Source: Methylobacter tundripaludum SV96 (GTDB lineage: Bacteria > Pseudomonadota > Gammaproteobacteria > Methylococcales > Methylomonadaceae). Taken from it: a stretch of DNA of 64,000 nucleotides. The notes beneath the pieces are model-generated. The model saw only the letters and a list, made by a program, of their open reading frames with translations, had not been told where the DNA came from and made no database searches. Of this stretch, positions 49,624 through 61,527 are shown piece by piece; position 1 is the stretch's first letter, and every line of letters begins with the position of its first letter. The DNA lies in assembly GCF_000190755.2 (NCBI RefSeq), contig NZ_JH109152.1:620001-684000 (forward strand), given 5' to 3'. The position numbers and the translations under genes are program-made.

Positions 49624-50577
49624 ATGCACCCCGAACTCATAAAACTGGAAAAAATCTTCAATCCGTCGATTCTAACAAAGATTGATGATCCATTGCTTGT
49701 GCAATACCAAATCGAACTGTGGATGAAACGGGACGATTCGCTGCATCCGGTGATTTCCGGTAATAAATGGCGAAAGCTTAAATATATACTCGATCATGCG
49801 TTGTCGTTAGGCACGGATACCCTCATCAGTATGGGGGGCGCTTATTCCAATCATTTGCATGCTTTGGCTTACGCAGGTAAGGTGTTAGGATTGAAAACCA
49901 TCGGGCTTGTTCGTGGCGAGCAGCCGGAAACATTGACTCCGACTTTGCAAGACATGAAAAAGTGGGGGATGGAGCTGGAATTTGTGTCCCGAGCTGAATA
50001 CCGCCGGCTTAGGCACTATAAATGTTGGCATGCGCCGCATCAGCTCCCGACTGATTTGCGGCATACACGCCATCCCTGGCGATATTTGCCCGGCTTAAAG
50101 CCTCGGCAATACTGGCTCCCTGAAGGCGGCGCGCAGACATTGGCGTTGAAAGGCGTAGCTGAACTGGTTGCCGAAATAGGAATTCCATACGATACGCTTT
50201 GCGTACCCTGTGGAACAGGGACGACTTTGGCGGGTATTATTGAAGCAGTTCCGGGGCAAGCGTCAGTGCTGGGGTTTGCGGCATTAAAAAATGCAGGTTT
50301 CTTAACGGCGGAGGTTGAAGCCATGTTGTCACAATCCCGTAATAACTGGCAGATAAACTTGGATTACCATTTTGGCGGTTTCGCCAAAACTAATACCGAA
50401 TTAAACGCATTTATTGAAGACTTTGAATTAAAAACCACAATTCCTCTTGAACCGGTCTATACCGGCAAAATGATGTACGCCATCTACGATTTAATCAAAA
50501 AACACTACTTCAAGCCCGGTGAGAGTATTATTGCAGTACATACCGGAGGGTTGCAGGGAAAAAGAGGTTTTAGTTGA
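49624..50577 (+). CDS. PLP-dependent D-cysteine desulfhydrase / ACC deaminase family
   Basis: 317 residues from MHPELIKLEKIFN. Fold type II PLP enzyme: the Lys in SGNKWRKLKYIL binds PLP, GGAYSNHLHALA contacts the phosphate or substrate, and PCGTGTTLAGI forms the second loop. Substrate specificity cannot be read; D-cysteine desulfhydrase is the common annotation and 1-aminocyclopropane-1-carboxylate deaminase the alternative. Its start is two bases from the SRAP start in head-to-head orientation. It ends 48 bases before ppk. Confidence 0.82.
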   Translation: MHPELIKLEKIFNPSILTKIDDPLLVQYQIELWMKRDDSLHPVISGNKWRKLKYILDHALSLGTDTLISMGGAYSNHLHALAYAGKVLGLKTIGLVRGEQPETLTPTLQDMKKWGMELEFVSRAEYRRLRHYKCWHAPHQLPTDLRHTRHPWRYLPGLKPRQYWLPEGGAQTLALKGVAELVAEIGIPYDTLCVPCGTGTTLAGIIEAVPGQASVLGFAALKNAGFLTAEVEAMLSQSRNNWQINLDYHFGGFAKTNTELNAFIEDFELKTTIPLEPVYTGKMMYAIYDLIKKHYFKPGESIIAVHTGGLQGKRGFS

Positions 50578-50625
50578 TGAGCCCACACAAACATAATACC
50601 CACTGATTTTGAATCTGAGCAGAAC

Positions 50626-52713
50626 ATGGACATAAACGAAACAAAAGAGATCATCGATCTTCAAAAGCCGGAACTTTATATTAATCGTGAACAGAGCCTG
50701 CTGGAATTCAACAAGCGAGTTCTGGCGCAGGCGAAAGATGAGAAAGTGCCGCTGCTTGAGCGGCTTAATTATTTGTGTATTTCCTGTTCCAATCTTGACG
50801 AGTTTTTCGAGGTTCGTGTGGCCAGTGTTATCCAGATGGCGTCCATTGATCCCAAAGCCGTCGGTCCGGATGGATTAACGCCTAATGAGCAGCTGGAGCT
50901 GATTGCCGTCCATGCTCATCAACTGGTGGATGAGCAATATAAAGTCCTTAACGAGGTTCTGATTCCAAAACTGGCTGAGGAAAATATTCGTTTTATTCGC
51001 CGTAAGGAATGGACCGAAGCGCAGCTCAAATGGCTGGAAGCTTATTTTAACGATGAGTTGCTGCCGATTTTAACGCCGGTTGGACTGGATTCTGCGCACC
51101 CTTTTCCGCGCATCCTCAACAAGAGTTTAAATTTTATTATTTCATTGACCGGAAAAGATGCTTTCGGCAGAAATAGCGGCCGGGCCATTTTACAAGCGCC
51201 CCGAGCGTTGCCTCGCATCATTCAATTGCCTGCCGAGGAAACGGGCAGCGGAACGGCGGATTTTGTATTTTTATCATCAATTATTCATGCTTTTGTTGAT
51301 CAGTTATTCAATGGCATGAGTGTTAAAGGCTGCTATCAATTCAGGGTCACCCGGAACAGCGACTTTTTTGTCGATGACGATGCCATTGACGATTTATTGC
51401 TCGCGGTGGAAGGTGAGCTGGCTATGCGGAATTACGGCGATGAAGTTCGTCTGGAAATTGACGCCAAATGCCCGGATGAAACAGTCACGTTTTTACTGGA
51501 TCGTTTTGAAATGAGCCGTGATCGTTTGTTTTTGGTTGACGGGCCGGTCAATCTCAACAGAATTCAGGAAATTAATGATCTGGTCGGTCGGCCTGACCTT
51601 AAATTTCCGCCGTTTAAACCCGCTGTGCCGCAACAACTGGAACGCAGCAAAGACATTTTTGCTGCAATTAGAAAGCACGATATTTTGCTGCATCACCCGT
51701 TTGAGTCCTTTTCGCCGGTCGTTGAATTTATTCGCCAGGCGGCGGTTTCCCCTGAGGTGCTGGCCATTAAGCAAACGCTCTATCGAACCGGTGCCGATTC
51801 GCCTATCGTCAGCGCCTTAATCAAGGCGGCGAAAACAGGCAAGGTGGTGACGGTGGTTATCGAATTAAGGGCGCGATTCGATGAAAAAGCCAATATCGAT
51901 TTGGCTTCCAAATTACAAGAAGCGGCCGTGCATGTGGTTTACGGCGTGGTGGGTTATAAAACTCATGCCAAAATGTGTCTGGTATTAAGAAGGGAAGGCA
52001 AGCAATTACGTAACTATGTACATTTGGGTACCGGGAACTATCATCCCAAAACAGCGCAAATTTACACGGATTATGGCTTGTTTTCCTGCGATAAAGAATT
52101 AGGCGAGGATGTCCGGCGCGTATTTGCCCAGCTGACCAGTTTGGGGAAAGTGACCAAGTTGAATAAATTATTGCAATCGCCGTTCACCTTGCATAGCGGG
52201 TTGATGGATAAGATTGAGCGGGAAATACTTCATGCCAGAAATGGAAAACCGGCAAAAATAATTATTCAAGTGAATGCTGTTGTTGAAGAGCAGTCTATTC
52301 GGGCTCTCTACCGTGCGTCACAGGCCGGGGTCGAGGTTAAATTAATTGTCCGGGGCGTATGTTGCTTAAAACCCGGCGTTTTGGGCGTGTCTGAAAATAT
52401 AGAAGTGCGATCCATTATCGGGCGATTCTTGGAGCATGCGCGGGTTTATGCGTTTGAAAATGGCGGCGATAGAGAAGTTTACGCGTCCAGCGCAGATTTA
52501 ATGAATCGCAATATGTTCCGGCGTGTCGAAATCTGTTTTCCCATTGAAAACAAGAAATTGCAAAACCGGATTTTGCAGGATCTGAATTTGTATTTAAAAG
52601 ATAACACTCAGGCTTGGCTCTTGCAGTCGGATGGCAGTTATCAACGCTTGCAAAAAATCGACGCTGAAGAACCGATTCAAGCCCAGACTGTGCTTATGCA
52701 TGAATTGCAATGA
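50626..52713 (+). CDS. ppk: Polyphosphate kinase 1
   Basis: 695 residues. Reversibly builds polyphosphate from ATP at the membrane. N-terminal PHP-like domain start (INREQSLLEFNKRVLAQAKD, SNLDEFFEVRVA), and two HKD-type motifs in the C-terminal half: HAKMCLV (catalytic His) in GYKTHAKMCLVLRR, and HARVYAFENGG. Also HLGTGNYHPKTA. Length matches E. coli Ppk (688). It overlaps the def-like gene by four bases (ATGA), so the two are translationally coupled, an unusual pairing. Confidence 0.95.
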   Translation: MDINETKEIIDLQKPELYINREQSLLEFNKRVLAQAKDEKVPLLERLNYLCISCSNLDEFFEVRVASVIQMASIDPKAVGPDGLTPNEQLELIAVHAHQLVDEQYKVLNEVLIPKLAEENIRFIRRKEWTEAQLKWLEAYFNDELLPILTPVGLDSAHPFPRILNKSLNFIISLTGKDAFGRNSGRAILQAPRALPRIIQLPAEETGSGTADFVFLSSIIHAFVDQLFNGMSVKGCYQFRVTRNSDFFVDDDAIDDLLLAVEGELAMRNYGDEVRLEIDAKCPDETVTFLLDRFEMSRDRLFLVDGPVNLNRIQEINDLVGRPDLKFPPFKPAVPQQLERSKDIFAAIRKHDILLHHPFESFSPVVEFIRQAAVSPEVLAIKQTLYRTGADSPIVSALIKAAKTGKVVTVVIELRARFDEKANIDLASKLQEAAVHVVYGVVGYKTHAKMCLVLRREGKQLRNYVHLGTGNYHPKTAQIYTDYGLFSCDKELGEDVRRVFAQLTSLGKVTKLNKLLQSPFTLHSGLMDKIEREILHARNGKPAKIIIQVNAVVEEQSIRALYRASQAGVEVKLIVRGVCCLKPGVLGVSENIEVRSIIGRFLEHARVYAFENGGDREVYASSADLMNRNMFRRVEICFPIENKKLQNRILQDLNLYLKDNTQAWLLQSDGSYQRLQKIDAEEPIQAQTVLMHELQ

Positions 52714-53246
52714 CTAGGGTGCGCGAAATTGCCCAGCTAGGGGCCAAGGTACTCAGACAAAAAGCGGAGGCCGTTGCTGATGTACATGATGTTGAGATTC
52801 GGCAGATAATCGAAGCCATGCAAAGCACTCTGGCAACGACTTCGGGCGTAGGTATTGCTGCGCCCCAGATCAGCAAATTAAAACAGATTATCATTATTGC
52901 GTCGCGGCCTACGCCCCGTTACCCATCGGCGCCGCTGATGGAGCCGACGGTGATGATTAATCCTTGTTTTGAGGTCTTGTCGGAAGCTCAAGAAAAGGGC
53001 TGGGAAGGTTGCTTGAGTGTTCCAGGGATACGCGCTTTAGTGCCGAGGTATCAGGAAATAATGATTCACTATACAGATCAGCAGGGCGGTTTGGTGGAGT
53101 CTAAGCTGAGCGGATTTGTGGCGAGAATCTTCCAGCATGAAGTTGATCATCTGGAAGGTAAGACGTATCTGGACAGGGTTGAGAATAACGCGGATATTTT
53201 CGCGGAAAGTGAGTATGTTAAATTGGTTGACGGCATGCCTGTGTGA
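52710..53246 (+). CDS. def: Peptide deformylase
   Basis: 178 residues with all three motifs: GVGIAAPQI (I), EGCLSVPGI (II) and QHEVDHLEG (III), which carry the metal-binding Cys, the two His and the catalytic Glu. It removes the formyl group from the N-terminal Met of new proteins. It is not next to fmt, the usual partner, so the genome may carry another def; this copy is coupled to ppk. Start ATG overlaps the ppk stop. Confidence 0.95.
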   Translation: MTRVREIAQLGAKVLRQKAEAVADVHDVEIRQIIEAMQSTLATTSGVGIAAPQISKLKQIIIIASRPTPRYPSAPLMEPTVMINPCFEVLSEAQEKGWEGCLSVPGIRALVPRYQEIMIHYTDQQGGLVESKLSGFVARIFQHEVDHLEGKTYLDRVENNADIFAESEYVKLVDGMPV

Positions 53247-53315
53247 CGCATGTTCCTGCGTTACCTAAAGTACCCGCTTTTGGCGTTATACCTCCTGCAT
53301 TCATGTAGGCAACGA
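53245..53315 (-). repeat. Dispersed CTGCATGGATGCAGGAG repeat, copy 5 (diverged)
   Basis: Read on the minus strand: GCCTACATGAATGCAGGAGG ... GGTAACGCAGGAACATGCGTC, with a longer middle. It overlaps the end of def, which means the repeat supplied the last bases or lies right after. Confidence 0.55.
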
Positions 53316-53416
53316 TGATCTATAAAAAACAAATGTACTATCACCCTTATACACTTCTGTTGTTAAAAACGCGCTTATGGTATTATTGGCGGTTTTAACT
53401 ACCTGGATTATTATAA

Positions 53417-53635
53417 ATGGCAAAAGAAGATCAAATTGAAATGGAAGGGAAGGTGATTGACACGCTTCCTAACACTATGTTTCGCGTCGAACTGGAAAAT
53501 GGTCATATTGTGACTGCACATATCTCGGGAAAAATGCGCAAGCATTACATCCGTATTCTTACCGGAGACAGTGTTAAAGTTGAAATGACTCCTTACGATT
53601 TAACCAAAGGTCGTATCACATTCCGTATGCGTTAA
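53417..53635 (+). CDS. infA: Translation initiation factor IF-1
   Basis: 72 residues, the standard IF-1 length, with the S1/OB-fold core ([40 protein letters not shown]). It binds the ribosomal A site during initiation. The divergent-end arrangement with clpA (opposite strand) matches the clpA-infA neighbourhood seen in many gammaproteobacteria, including E. coli. Confidence 0.97.
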   Translation: MAKEDQIEMEGKVIDTLPNTMFRVELENGHIVTAHISGKMRKHYIRILTGDSVKVEMTPYDLTKGRITFRMR

Positions 53636-53658
53636 TCCTGTATCAACAGGATTAACGC
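53629..53658. terminator. 12-bp palindrome at the infA stop
   Basis: Perfect stem GCGTTAATCCTG/CAGGATTAACGC overlapping the infA stop codon, between convergent infA and clpA; no T-run. Confidence 0.55.
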
Positions 53659-53724
53659 AAGTTCCTTGAATAGCTAGTGCGGCTCGGTCGCCGTATTAAA
53701 AGCCAGTTATTGCACTCCGCCGAA

Positions 53725-55998
53725 TTAAAAATTGGCTTCAGGAACAATCAACTCAGCGCTGTCTATAGCGAAGTTCAGCTCATTATCCTTCACGTAAATT
53801 CGCACATGTCCACCGTGCGCCAATTCGCCAAACAGTAAGTCATTAGCCAGAGGCTTTTTGATTTTCTCTTGAATGAGTCGCGCCATCGGTCTGGCTCCCA
53901 TTTTGGGGTCGCAGCCGTTTTCAGCTAACCATAACCGGGCATCGGGATCCAATGCCAGCGTTACGTGTTTGTCTGCCAGCAAGGCTTCCAATTCAAAGAT
54001 GAATTTATCAACCACATGTCCGACAATTGAAATATCCAATGGTTTAAATTGAATGATGGCGTCCAGACGATTGCGAAATTCGGGTGAGAAGCCTTTTTCA
54101 ATAACCTTCAAGCTGTCGGTGGCATGATCCTGATGGGTAAAGCCAATAGAGGCGCGGCTGCCTTCTTCCGCTCCTGCATTGGTGGTCATCACCAGAATGA
54201 TGTTACGGAAGTCTGCCTTGCGGCCGTTATTATCGGTCAATGAGCCGTGGTCCATGACCTGCAATAACAGGTTGAATACATCTGGATGGGCTTTTTCCAA
54301 TTCGTCCAGCAGCAATACGGCATGAGGATGCTTGGTTACCTGTTCGGTTAATAAACCGCCCTGATCAAAGCCCACATAGCCTGGAGGCGCGCCTATCAGT
54401 CTGGAAACGGTGTGTCGCTCCATATACTCGGACATGTCAAAGCGAATCAACTCCACGCCCAGCACCTTGGCCAGTTGTCGTGTCACTTCGGTTTTACCTA
54501 CGCCTGTAGGCCCCGCAAAAAGAAAGGAACCGATAGTTTTCTGCGTATCTCTAAGTCCTGCCCGAGATAATTTTATGGCTGATGCCAGTGCCGAAATCGC
54601 CTCATCTTGTCCAAAGACCAGCATTTTCAGGTTCTTTTCCAAATTACCCAGCTTGTCGATGTCATTGGAAGATACCGATTTTGCGGGCACTCTGGCTATT
54701 TTGGAGACTATGTCTTCTATCTCGGCAACGTCAATGAGCTGTTTGCGATCGGCTTCAGCGGTCATGCGTTGTTTTGCACCTGCTTCATCGATAACATCAA
54801 TCGCTTTATCGGGTAAATGCCGGTCGGTAATATAGCGATCCGATAATTCCGCCGCCACGCGTAATGCCTCGGACGAATATTTAACGTCATGATGTTCTTC
54901 AAAGCGGGATTTAAGCCCTTTTAGAATCAGGATGGTGTCTTCAACGGAAGGCTCAAGTACATCAATTTTCTGAAATCTCCGCGCCAAAGCATGATCTTTT
55001 TCAAAAACACCGCGATACTCCTGATAAGTAGTAGACCCTATGCAGCGTAATTGACCGGAAGCCAGCGCCGGCTTAATCAAATTGGACGCATCCATCACCC
55101 CGCCGGAAGCCGAACCTGCCCCAATAATAGTGTGGATTTCATCAATAAACAGGATTGAGTCTGGTTCCTTGTTGAGTTGAGTTAGCAACGCTTTCAGCCG
55201 CTTTTCAAAGTCACCCCGGTATTTGGTGCCGGCAACCAGTGCGCCCAAATCCAGCGAATAAATCACGCTGTTCATCAGAACGTCCGGCACTTGCTCTTCA
55301 ACAATGCGTTTCGCCAAACCCTCTGCGATAGCCGTTTTGCCAACACCCGCTTCACCGACCAGTAGGGGGTTGTTTTTACGGCGACGGCAAAGCGTCTGAA
55401 TGGTGCGCTCAACCTCAAGGTCTCTGCCGATTAACGGGTCGATTCGACCCTTCAAGGCTTCTTCATTGAGATTGGTGGTGTACTTATCCAGTGGGCTGCC
55501 TGAGGCTTCGGCATCAGGATTGCCTGATTCCGGTGACCGGCTACTTGCCGAATCATTTTCAGGATCAATTTTTGAAATGCCGTGAGCCAGATAATTGACC
55601 ACATCCAGTCTTGAAATATCCTGTTTATTTAACAGGTAAACCGCATGGGAATCCTGCTCACTGAATAAGGCTACAAATAAATTGGCACCGGAAACCTCCT
55701 TCTTGTCGGATGCCTGTACATGAAAAACAGCGCGTTGAAGCACCCGCTGAAATCCCAAAGTAGGCTGGGTTTCCCGCTGGATACCCACTGGAATTAGCGA
55801 TGTGGTTTCGTCAATAAATTGCGTCAACTGGCCGCGTAGTACCTTAATGTCACAACCGCATGCTATCAAAATCGGCTGCGCAGACGCATTTTCGAGCAAT
55901 GCCAGCAGCAAATGCTCAACCGTGATAAATTCATGCCGTTTATCATGCGCATTTTTAAAGGCATTGTTTAACGTAATTTCAAGTTCTTTGCTTAACAT
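53725..55998 (-). CDS. clpA: ClpA ATPase subunit of ClpAP protease
   Basis: 757 residues. N-terminal Clp-N domain ([20 protein letters not shown]), first AAA+ module with Walker [10 protein letters not shown], second with [14 protein letters not shown], and the [14 protein letters not shown] segment. It unfolds substrates and feeds them into ClpP. GGAG precedes the ATG, 12 bases after the clpS stop. Length is normal (E. coli 758). Confidence 0.97.
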   Translation of the reverse strand: MLSKELEITLNNAFKNAHDKRHEFITVEHLLLALLENASAQPILIACGCDIKVLRGQLTQFIDETTSLIPVGIQRETQPTLGFQRVLQRAVFHVQASDKKEVSGANLFVALFSEQDSHAVYLLNKQDISRLDVVNYLAHGISKIDPENDSASSRSPESGNPDAEASGSPLDKYTTNLNEEALKGRIDPLIGRDLEVERTIQTLCRRRKNNPLLVGEAGVGKTAIAEGLAKRIVEEQVPDVLMNSVIYSLDLGALVAGTKYRGDFEKRLKALLTQLNKEPDSILFIDEIHTIIGAGSASGGVMDASNLIKPALASGQLRCIGSTTYQEYRGVFEKDHALARRFQKIDVLEPSVEDTILILKGLKSRFEEHHDVKYSSEALRVAAELSDRYITDRHLPDKAIDVIDEAGAKQRMTAEADRKQLIDVAEIEDIVSKIARVPAKSVSSNDIDKLGNLEKNLKMLVFGQDEAISALASAIKLSRAGLRDTQKTIGSFLFAGPTGVGKTEVTRQLAKVLGVELIRFDMSEYMERHTVSRLIGAPPGYVGFDQGGLLTEQVTKHPHAVLLLDELEKAHPDVFNLLLQVMDHGSLTDNNGRKADFRNIILVMTTNAGAEEGSRASIGFTHQDHATDSLKVIEKGFSPEFRNRLDAIIQFKPLDISIVGHVVDKFIFELEALLADKHVTLALDPDARLWLAENGCDPKMGARPMARLIQEKIKKPLANDLLFGELAHGGHVRIYVKDNELNFAIDSAELIVPEANF

Positions 55999-56010
55999 AC
56001 ACTCTCCAAC

Positions 56011-56334
56011 CTACACTTCTTCCATCGAGCACATCAACGGATGATGATGTTCTCGTGAATAGTCATTAACTATATATACTTTGGTTTCAGCAACATCTTT
56101 AGAATACATTCCGCATACACCAACCCCTTGCGTATGTACTTGCAGCATCACCTGAGTCGCCTTTTCTTCAGACATAGCAAAAAAGTCCATCAAAATCTCA
56201 ATTACAAAATCCATGGGCGTAAAATCATCATTTAACAAGATAACCTTGTATAAAGGCGGTCTCTTTAGTTTAGGTTTGGCTTCTTGAACAGCCAAACCGC
56301 CATCTTTATCTTTGAATGGGTCAAAATCGGACAT
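56011..56334 (-). CDS. clpS: ClpS adaptor of ClpAP
   Basis: 107 residues. Recognises N-degron residues and delivers substrates to ClpA. Core motifs [20 protein letters not shown] and [20 protein letters not shown] are those of ClpS. First gene of the clpS-clpA operon. No strong Shine-Dalgarno is seen before the ATG (an AT-rich stretch), as in many ClpS genes. Confidence 0.97.
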   Translation of the reverse strand: MSDFDPFKDKDGGLAVQEAKPKLKRPPLYKVILLNDDFTPMDFVIEILMDFFAMSEEKATQVMLQVHTQGVGVCGMYSKDVAETKVYIVNDYSREHHHPLMCSMEEV

Positions 56335-56531
56335 AATTGTAATAATAAAATATTTGAGCTTCTAACATAGTGCCAATCTTGGTGAATTTCAACTCTTATG
56401 TTTACAACAAAATAAACAAGATTTATACGAAAGTTTAGCAGGCACCTTGTATCTTCTTTCCTGCGTCTTTTTTACCAGCATAATATCTCCAAATCTAGTA
56501 AAATATTAGCTTTTACAGTTGGAATTCAGTA

Positions 56532-56993
56532 ATGGTTTGGAAACCACACGTTACAGTTGCCGCCGTTATTGAACAAGACCAGCGATTTTTACTCGTAGAA
56601 GAAGAAACCTCGTATGGACTTCAATTCAATCAGCCTGCCGGACATCTTGAAGAAGGCGAGGATCTGATTGCGGCGGTCAAGCGTGAAGTGCTGGAAGAAA
56701 CCGCCTGGGAGTTTGAACCTGAGCACATTGTTTCCATCCAACTTTGGCGAAAAAATCCTGACTTTCCCAGCTTTGTCAGAGTCTGTTTTTCCGGTCGCTG
56801 CCATTCGCACAACCCGACGCAACCCTTGGATGACGGCATCGTCGCCGCTCACTGGTTAACGCGCGATGAAATTGAAGCAGAACGACATCGTTTGCGTAGT
56901 CCATTAGTACTTATTAGTATAGACGAATATCTCAGCGGGCAACGCTACCCCTTATCCTTGCTTAAATCATTTATCGATCTTGACCATGAGTAA
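56532..56993 (+). CDS. nudJ: NUDIX hydrolase, NudJ-like
   Basis: 153 residues with the NUDIX box [20 protein letters not shown], in which the acidic Glu residues that bind Mg2+ are present; the box ends TAW instead of TG-hydrophobic, as in NudJ relatives. NudJ hydrolyses nucleoside di- and triphosphates and HMP-PP. It is followed by mnmA with an 8-base overlap and then purB, the order of E. coli nudJ-mnmA-hflD-purB with hflD missing. Confidence 0.9.
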   Translation: MVWKPHVTVAAVIEQDQRFLLVEEETSYGLQFNQPAGHLEEGEDLIAAVKREVLEETAWEFEPEHIVSIQLWRKNPDFPSFVRVCFSGRCHSHNPTQPLDDGIVAAHWLTRDEIEAERHRLRSPLVLISIDEYLSGQRYPLSLLKSFIDLDHE

Positions 56994-58077
56994 AAAAGTA
57001 ATCGTCGGCATGTCAGGCGGTGTCGATTCTTCCGTAACCGCTTTGCTGCTTTTAGAGCAAGGTCATCAAGTCACCGGTTTGTTTATGAAAAACTGGGAAG
57101 AGGACGATGGCACGGAGCAATGCACGGCAATGGAGGATCTCGCTGACGCCCAACAGGTTTGCGATAAACTGGGCATCGAGTTAAAAACCGTAAATTTTGC
57201 CGCCGAATACTGGGACGAGGTATTTGAAGTATTCCTGTCTGAGTTTAAAGCAGGCCGTACGCCCAATCCCGATATTTTGTGCAACAAACACGTTAAATTC
57301 AAAGCCTTCCTGAATTATGCCATCGAAGATTTGGGAGCGGAATATATCGCCACAGGTCACTATGCTCGGGTATCCGAGCAAGACTGTGAATACTTTTTGT
57401 TAAAAGGCCTGGACCCGAACAAAGAGCAAAGCTATTTTCTTTACACGCTGGGACAAAAACAGCTGTCGCGCACGCTGTTCCCAATAGGCCATTTGCATAA
57501 ACCGGAAATCCGGGCCATGGCCGATAAAGCCGGTTTTGCCAACAGCCGGAAGAAAGACAGCACCGGCATCTGTTTCATCGGCGAGCGCAAATTCACCGAA
57601 TTTTTGCAACGCTATCTGCCGACGCAACCGGGCGAGATGCGGACCCCCCAAGGACAACATATCGGCAAGCATCACGGCTTGATGTACTACACCTTAGGTC
57701 AACGCCAAGGCTTGGGCATAGGCGGTGTTAAGAATGCGCCGGATGAGCCGTGGTATGTACTGGAAAAAGATTTGGAAAATAATATCCTGATCGTCGGTCA
57801 AGGTCACGATCACCCGTTGATGCTGCATAACACATTGGAAGCGAGCCAACTCGATTGGTGCAGCAACAGGCCGTTGACAAAAACGATACGCTGCACCGCT
57901 AAAACCCGCTATCGTCAGGCAGATCAGCTCTGTTCTTTGGAACCGATAGGTAACGACCGATGCAAAGCTGTTTTCGATCAACCGCAAAGGGCTATTACAC
58001 CCGGACAATCCGTCGTTTTTTACGACGGTGAAATATGTCTGGGCGGCGGGATTATTGAATCAAAAGCCAACGAATAA
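56986..58077 (+). CDS. mnmA: tRNA 2-thiouridine synthesizing enzyme MnmA
   Basis: 363 residues from [12 protein letters not shown]. It puts sulfur on wobble U34 of Glu, Gln and Lys tRNAs. The PP-loop GMSGGVDSS binds ATP; catalytic Cys in [11 protein letters not shown] and [18 protein letters not shown] and TGHYARV are conserved. Overlaps nudJ by eight bases, so the two are coupled. Length is normal. Confidence 0.96.
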   Translation: MSKKVIVGMSGGVDSSVTALLLLEQGHQVTGLFMKNWEEDDGTEQCTAMEDLADAQQVCDKLGIELKTVNFAAEYWDEVFEVFLSEFKAGRTPNPDILCNKHVKFKAFLNYAIEDLGAEYIATGHYARVSEQDCEYFLLKGLDPNKEQSYFLYTLGQKQLSRTLFPIGHLHKPEIRAMADKAGFANSRKKDSTGICFIGERKFTEFLQRYLPTQPGEMRTPQGQHIGKHHGLMYYTLGQRQGLGIGGVKNAPDEPWYVLEKDLENNILIVGQGHDHPLMLHNTLEASQLDWCSNRPLTKTIRCTAKTRYRQADQLCSLEPIGNDRCKAVFDQPQRAITPGQSVVFYDGEICLGGGIIESKANE

Positions 58078-59472
<1,395 letters not shown>

Positions 59473-59624
59473 GGTCCTGTTGGAATCCTCTCTATGTCGC
59501 ATCTTGAAACGCCTGTTCATGGTTATGCATGGAAAATCAAAAATTACCTCATGGAGAGGGTGATGAAAACAGCAAAAATCTCAAGCGTAAAACTATTTAT
59601 TAACTGTGGCGGTAGAGTTTAGCT

Positions 59625-60839
59625 ATGTTGTCTTATTCAATTATTGGCGAAAAATCGCTGACTTTTTGTCGTTGGTTGGCCATTATCACAGCCATAGCCG
59701 CGCCTATGTCGACTGCTGTAACCAGCGTTACCAGCATCGCCATGTTATTGACCTGGCTAATTTCAGGGGAACCTGTCCGCAGTTTAAAAATATCCGCTGA
59801 ACAGCCCGCAGGTAAAATGTTGTTGCTGTTTTTTGCGTGGTTATTAATAGGCACTCTCTACGCAGAGACCCCCTGGACGGAAAAAGTTGACACCTTGTTA
59901 AGCTGGAAAAAATTAGCTTTCACCTTCGTGTTACTAGGCTTGTTTTATCAAACGCATTGGAAGCGCTTGTTTGTCGGTAGTTATTTAGCCGTCATGGTTA
60001 TTGCCGGACTGGTCGCAGTGCCGCTATGGTTGGCTGATTTGTCGATAAGGTCGGGACGAGAGCCCGGTATTTTTATGACCAATTATGCCTCGCAGAGCAT
60101 GGCTTTTATTGCAGCAGTCGTCTGCTGTATTTTTTTATTAAGACAACAACTCTCCCTAAAGCATAAGTACTTGCTTTATGGTGTTATTGCCTTGTTTATA
60201 GTGAATATTTTCTTTATCAGCCCAGCGCGTAGCGGTTATGTAGCATTTCCATTTGCAGTGATATTCGCAGCTGGTTGCGTTTATGGATATAAAAAACTGC
60301 TGCCAATAATCGCCGTTACCGGTAGCGTAATGCTTGTCGCAATACTTTGCTCATCAACTTTACAGCAACGAACACAAACGGGATTGACGGAAAAAGCGGC
60401 GTATCAAACCAGCGGAGAACTGACCTCTATAGGCGTCAGGGTTATTTTTGCAAAAAACACGCTTTCGTTAATTAAAGAACACCCCGTGTTAGGTTACGGC
60501 ACTTCATCATTTAAATCGACCTACAGCCGTTATGCCGCTGCGCAATATTCAGGTTGGCGTGGAACCTCTACGTCAGATCCGCACAATCAATATCTGTTTG
60601 TTTGGCTGGAAAATGGACTGATAGGGTTGTTACTGTTTTTTGCCTATATCTATACGGCTATTCGCCAGGGACTGAACAGTCAACCCTATGGCGTAATCGC
60701 AGCGAGTTTTCTAGTCGCCGTGTGCGCCACCAGCTTATTTAATTCTCATTTTAAAACTTTTCCTGAAGGCAATTTACTCGCCTTTTTTGTCGGTATTCTA
60801 TTGGCACAACGTAACGTTGAAACCAAGGAAAGTCCTTAA
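59625..60839 (+). CDS. O-antigen ligase family membrane protein
   Basis: 404 residues with about ten to twelve hydrophobic helices and a large periplasmic loop (about residues 245-330, from EKAAYQTSGELTSIGVRVIF to GTSTSDPHNQYLFVWLENGL), the layout of the Wzy_C / WaaL family. The HPVLGYGTSSF and DPHNQYLFVWLENGLIGLLL segments are characteristic. WaaL joins O-antigen to lipid A-core; polymerases of the same fold are the alternative. No other LPS genes are adjacent, so the role is undecided. Confidence 0.82.
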   Translation: MLSYSIIGEKSLTFCRWLAIITAIAAPMSTAVTSVTSIAMLLTWLISGEPVRSLKISAEQPAGKMLLLFFAWLLIGTLYAETPWTEKVDTLLSWKKLAFTFVLLGLFYQTHWKRLFVGSYLAVMVIAGLVAVPLWLADLSIRSGREPGIFMTNYASQSMAFIAAVVCCIFLLRQQLSLKHKYLLYGVIALFIVNIFFISPARSGYVAFPFAVIFAAGCVYGYKKLLPIIAVTGSVMLVAILCSSTLQQRTQTGLTEKAAYQTSGELTSIGVRVIFAKNTLSLIKEHPVLGYGTSSFKSTYSRYAAAQYSGWRGTSTSDPHNQYLFVWLENGLIGLLLFFAYIYTAIRQGLNSQPYGVIAASFLVAVCATSLFNSHFKTFPEGNLLAFFVGILLAQRNVETKESP

Positions 60840-61057
60840 CAATCATGCTCAAAAAAATGATTTGTTGAAAATTCAATTGTTTTTAATGCATTTGTCATCA
60901 CTAAGTTTATGGGTATTGCAAAATAAATTACATGATGATATGAATATAACTGTCGATTCATAATAGTTTTCGCCCTTTTTTCAAAAGAGAAAAGTAGAAG
61001 TTTTTTGGAAACCCGGTATCGACAATCAACTATAAACATTAATATGAGGAGAGAATT

Positions 61058-61396
61058 ATGAAAAAATTAGCATCTATATGTGCAGCTTTATTATTTCTTT
61101 TGAGTACTTCTGTTTTCGCTGAAAAACATGCCTCTGAGGCACTGGAACACGCCAATGCGGCGGTAGTTCAGGGTAAAGCAGGTAAATCCGAGAAATTGGT
61201 CGAACACGCAAAGCTGGCATTGGAGCAAACACTGGCAGCGTCCATAGTAGCCAAGGGCATACCAAAAAACCATTTGGATGAGGCTGCCAAGGAACTGCAA
61301 GAAGCCATTGATCACGGTAACTTGGATCATGCCGACGTGGCGACCAAGCATGCCGAGGCGGCAATAGAGCACATTAATAAAGCCGAAACTAAATAA
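61058..61396 (+). CDS. SmbP-like small metal-binding protein, copy 3
   Basis: 112 residues: a signal peptide ending SVFA-EKH and a helical domain with spaced histidines (HASEALEHANAAV, HAKLALEQTLAASI, HLDEAAKELQEAIDHGNLDH, HAEAAIEHINKAE), the most regular of the three copies. SmbP of Nitrosomonas binds copper and other metals in the periplasm; binding here is inferred. A GAGGAGAG Shine-Dalgarno precedes the ATG and a good terminator follows, so it is monocistronic. The upstream gap (60840-61057) is AT-rich without other features. Confidence 0.8.
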   Translation: MKKLASICAALLFLLSTSVFAEKHASEALEHANAAVVQGKAGKSEKLVEHAKLALEQTLAASIVAKGIPKNHLDEAAKELQEAIDHGNLDHADVATKHAEAAIEHINKAETK

Positions 61397-61415
61397 TATC
61401 AATAGCGCTTTGGAG

Positions 61416-61446
61416 GAAAGGGGCGGCTATTCCGCCCCTTTCTTTA
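61416..61446 (+). terminator. Terminator of SmbP-like copy 3
   Basis: Perfect 11-bp stem GAAAGGGGCGG/CCGCCCCTTTC followed by TTTAAG. Confidence 0.8.
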
Positions 61447-61527
61447 AGTGGTTAATCGCTTATCCATCCGTATCGATCAGCGGTTAATAGCAAGAATTTC
61501 CTGAACATTATTCCGGGGGTGATTGAT

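Noticed and set aside
59520-59622. Small gene (MKTAKISSVK...) before the O-antigen ligase gene
   Set aside because: The start resembles VapB-type antitoxins, but the frame stops after 19 codons and no toxin follows.
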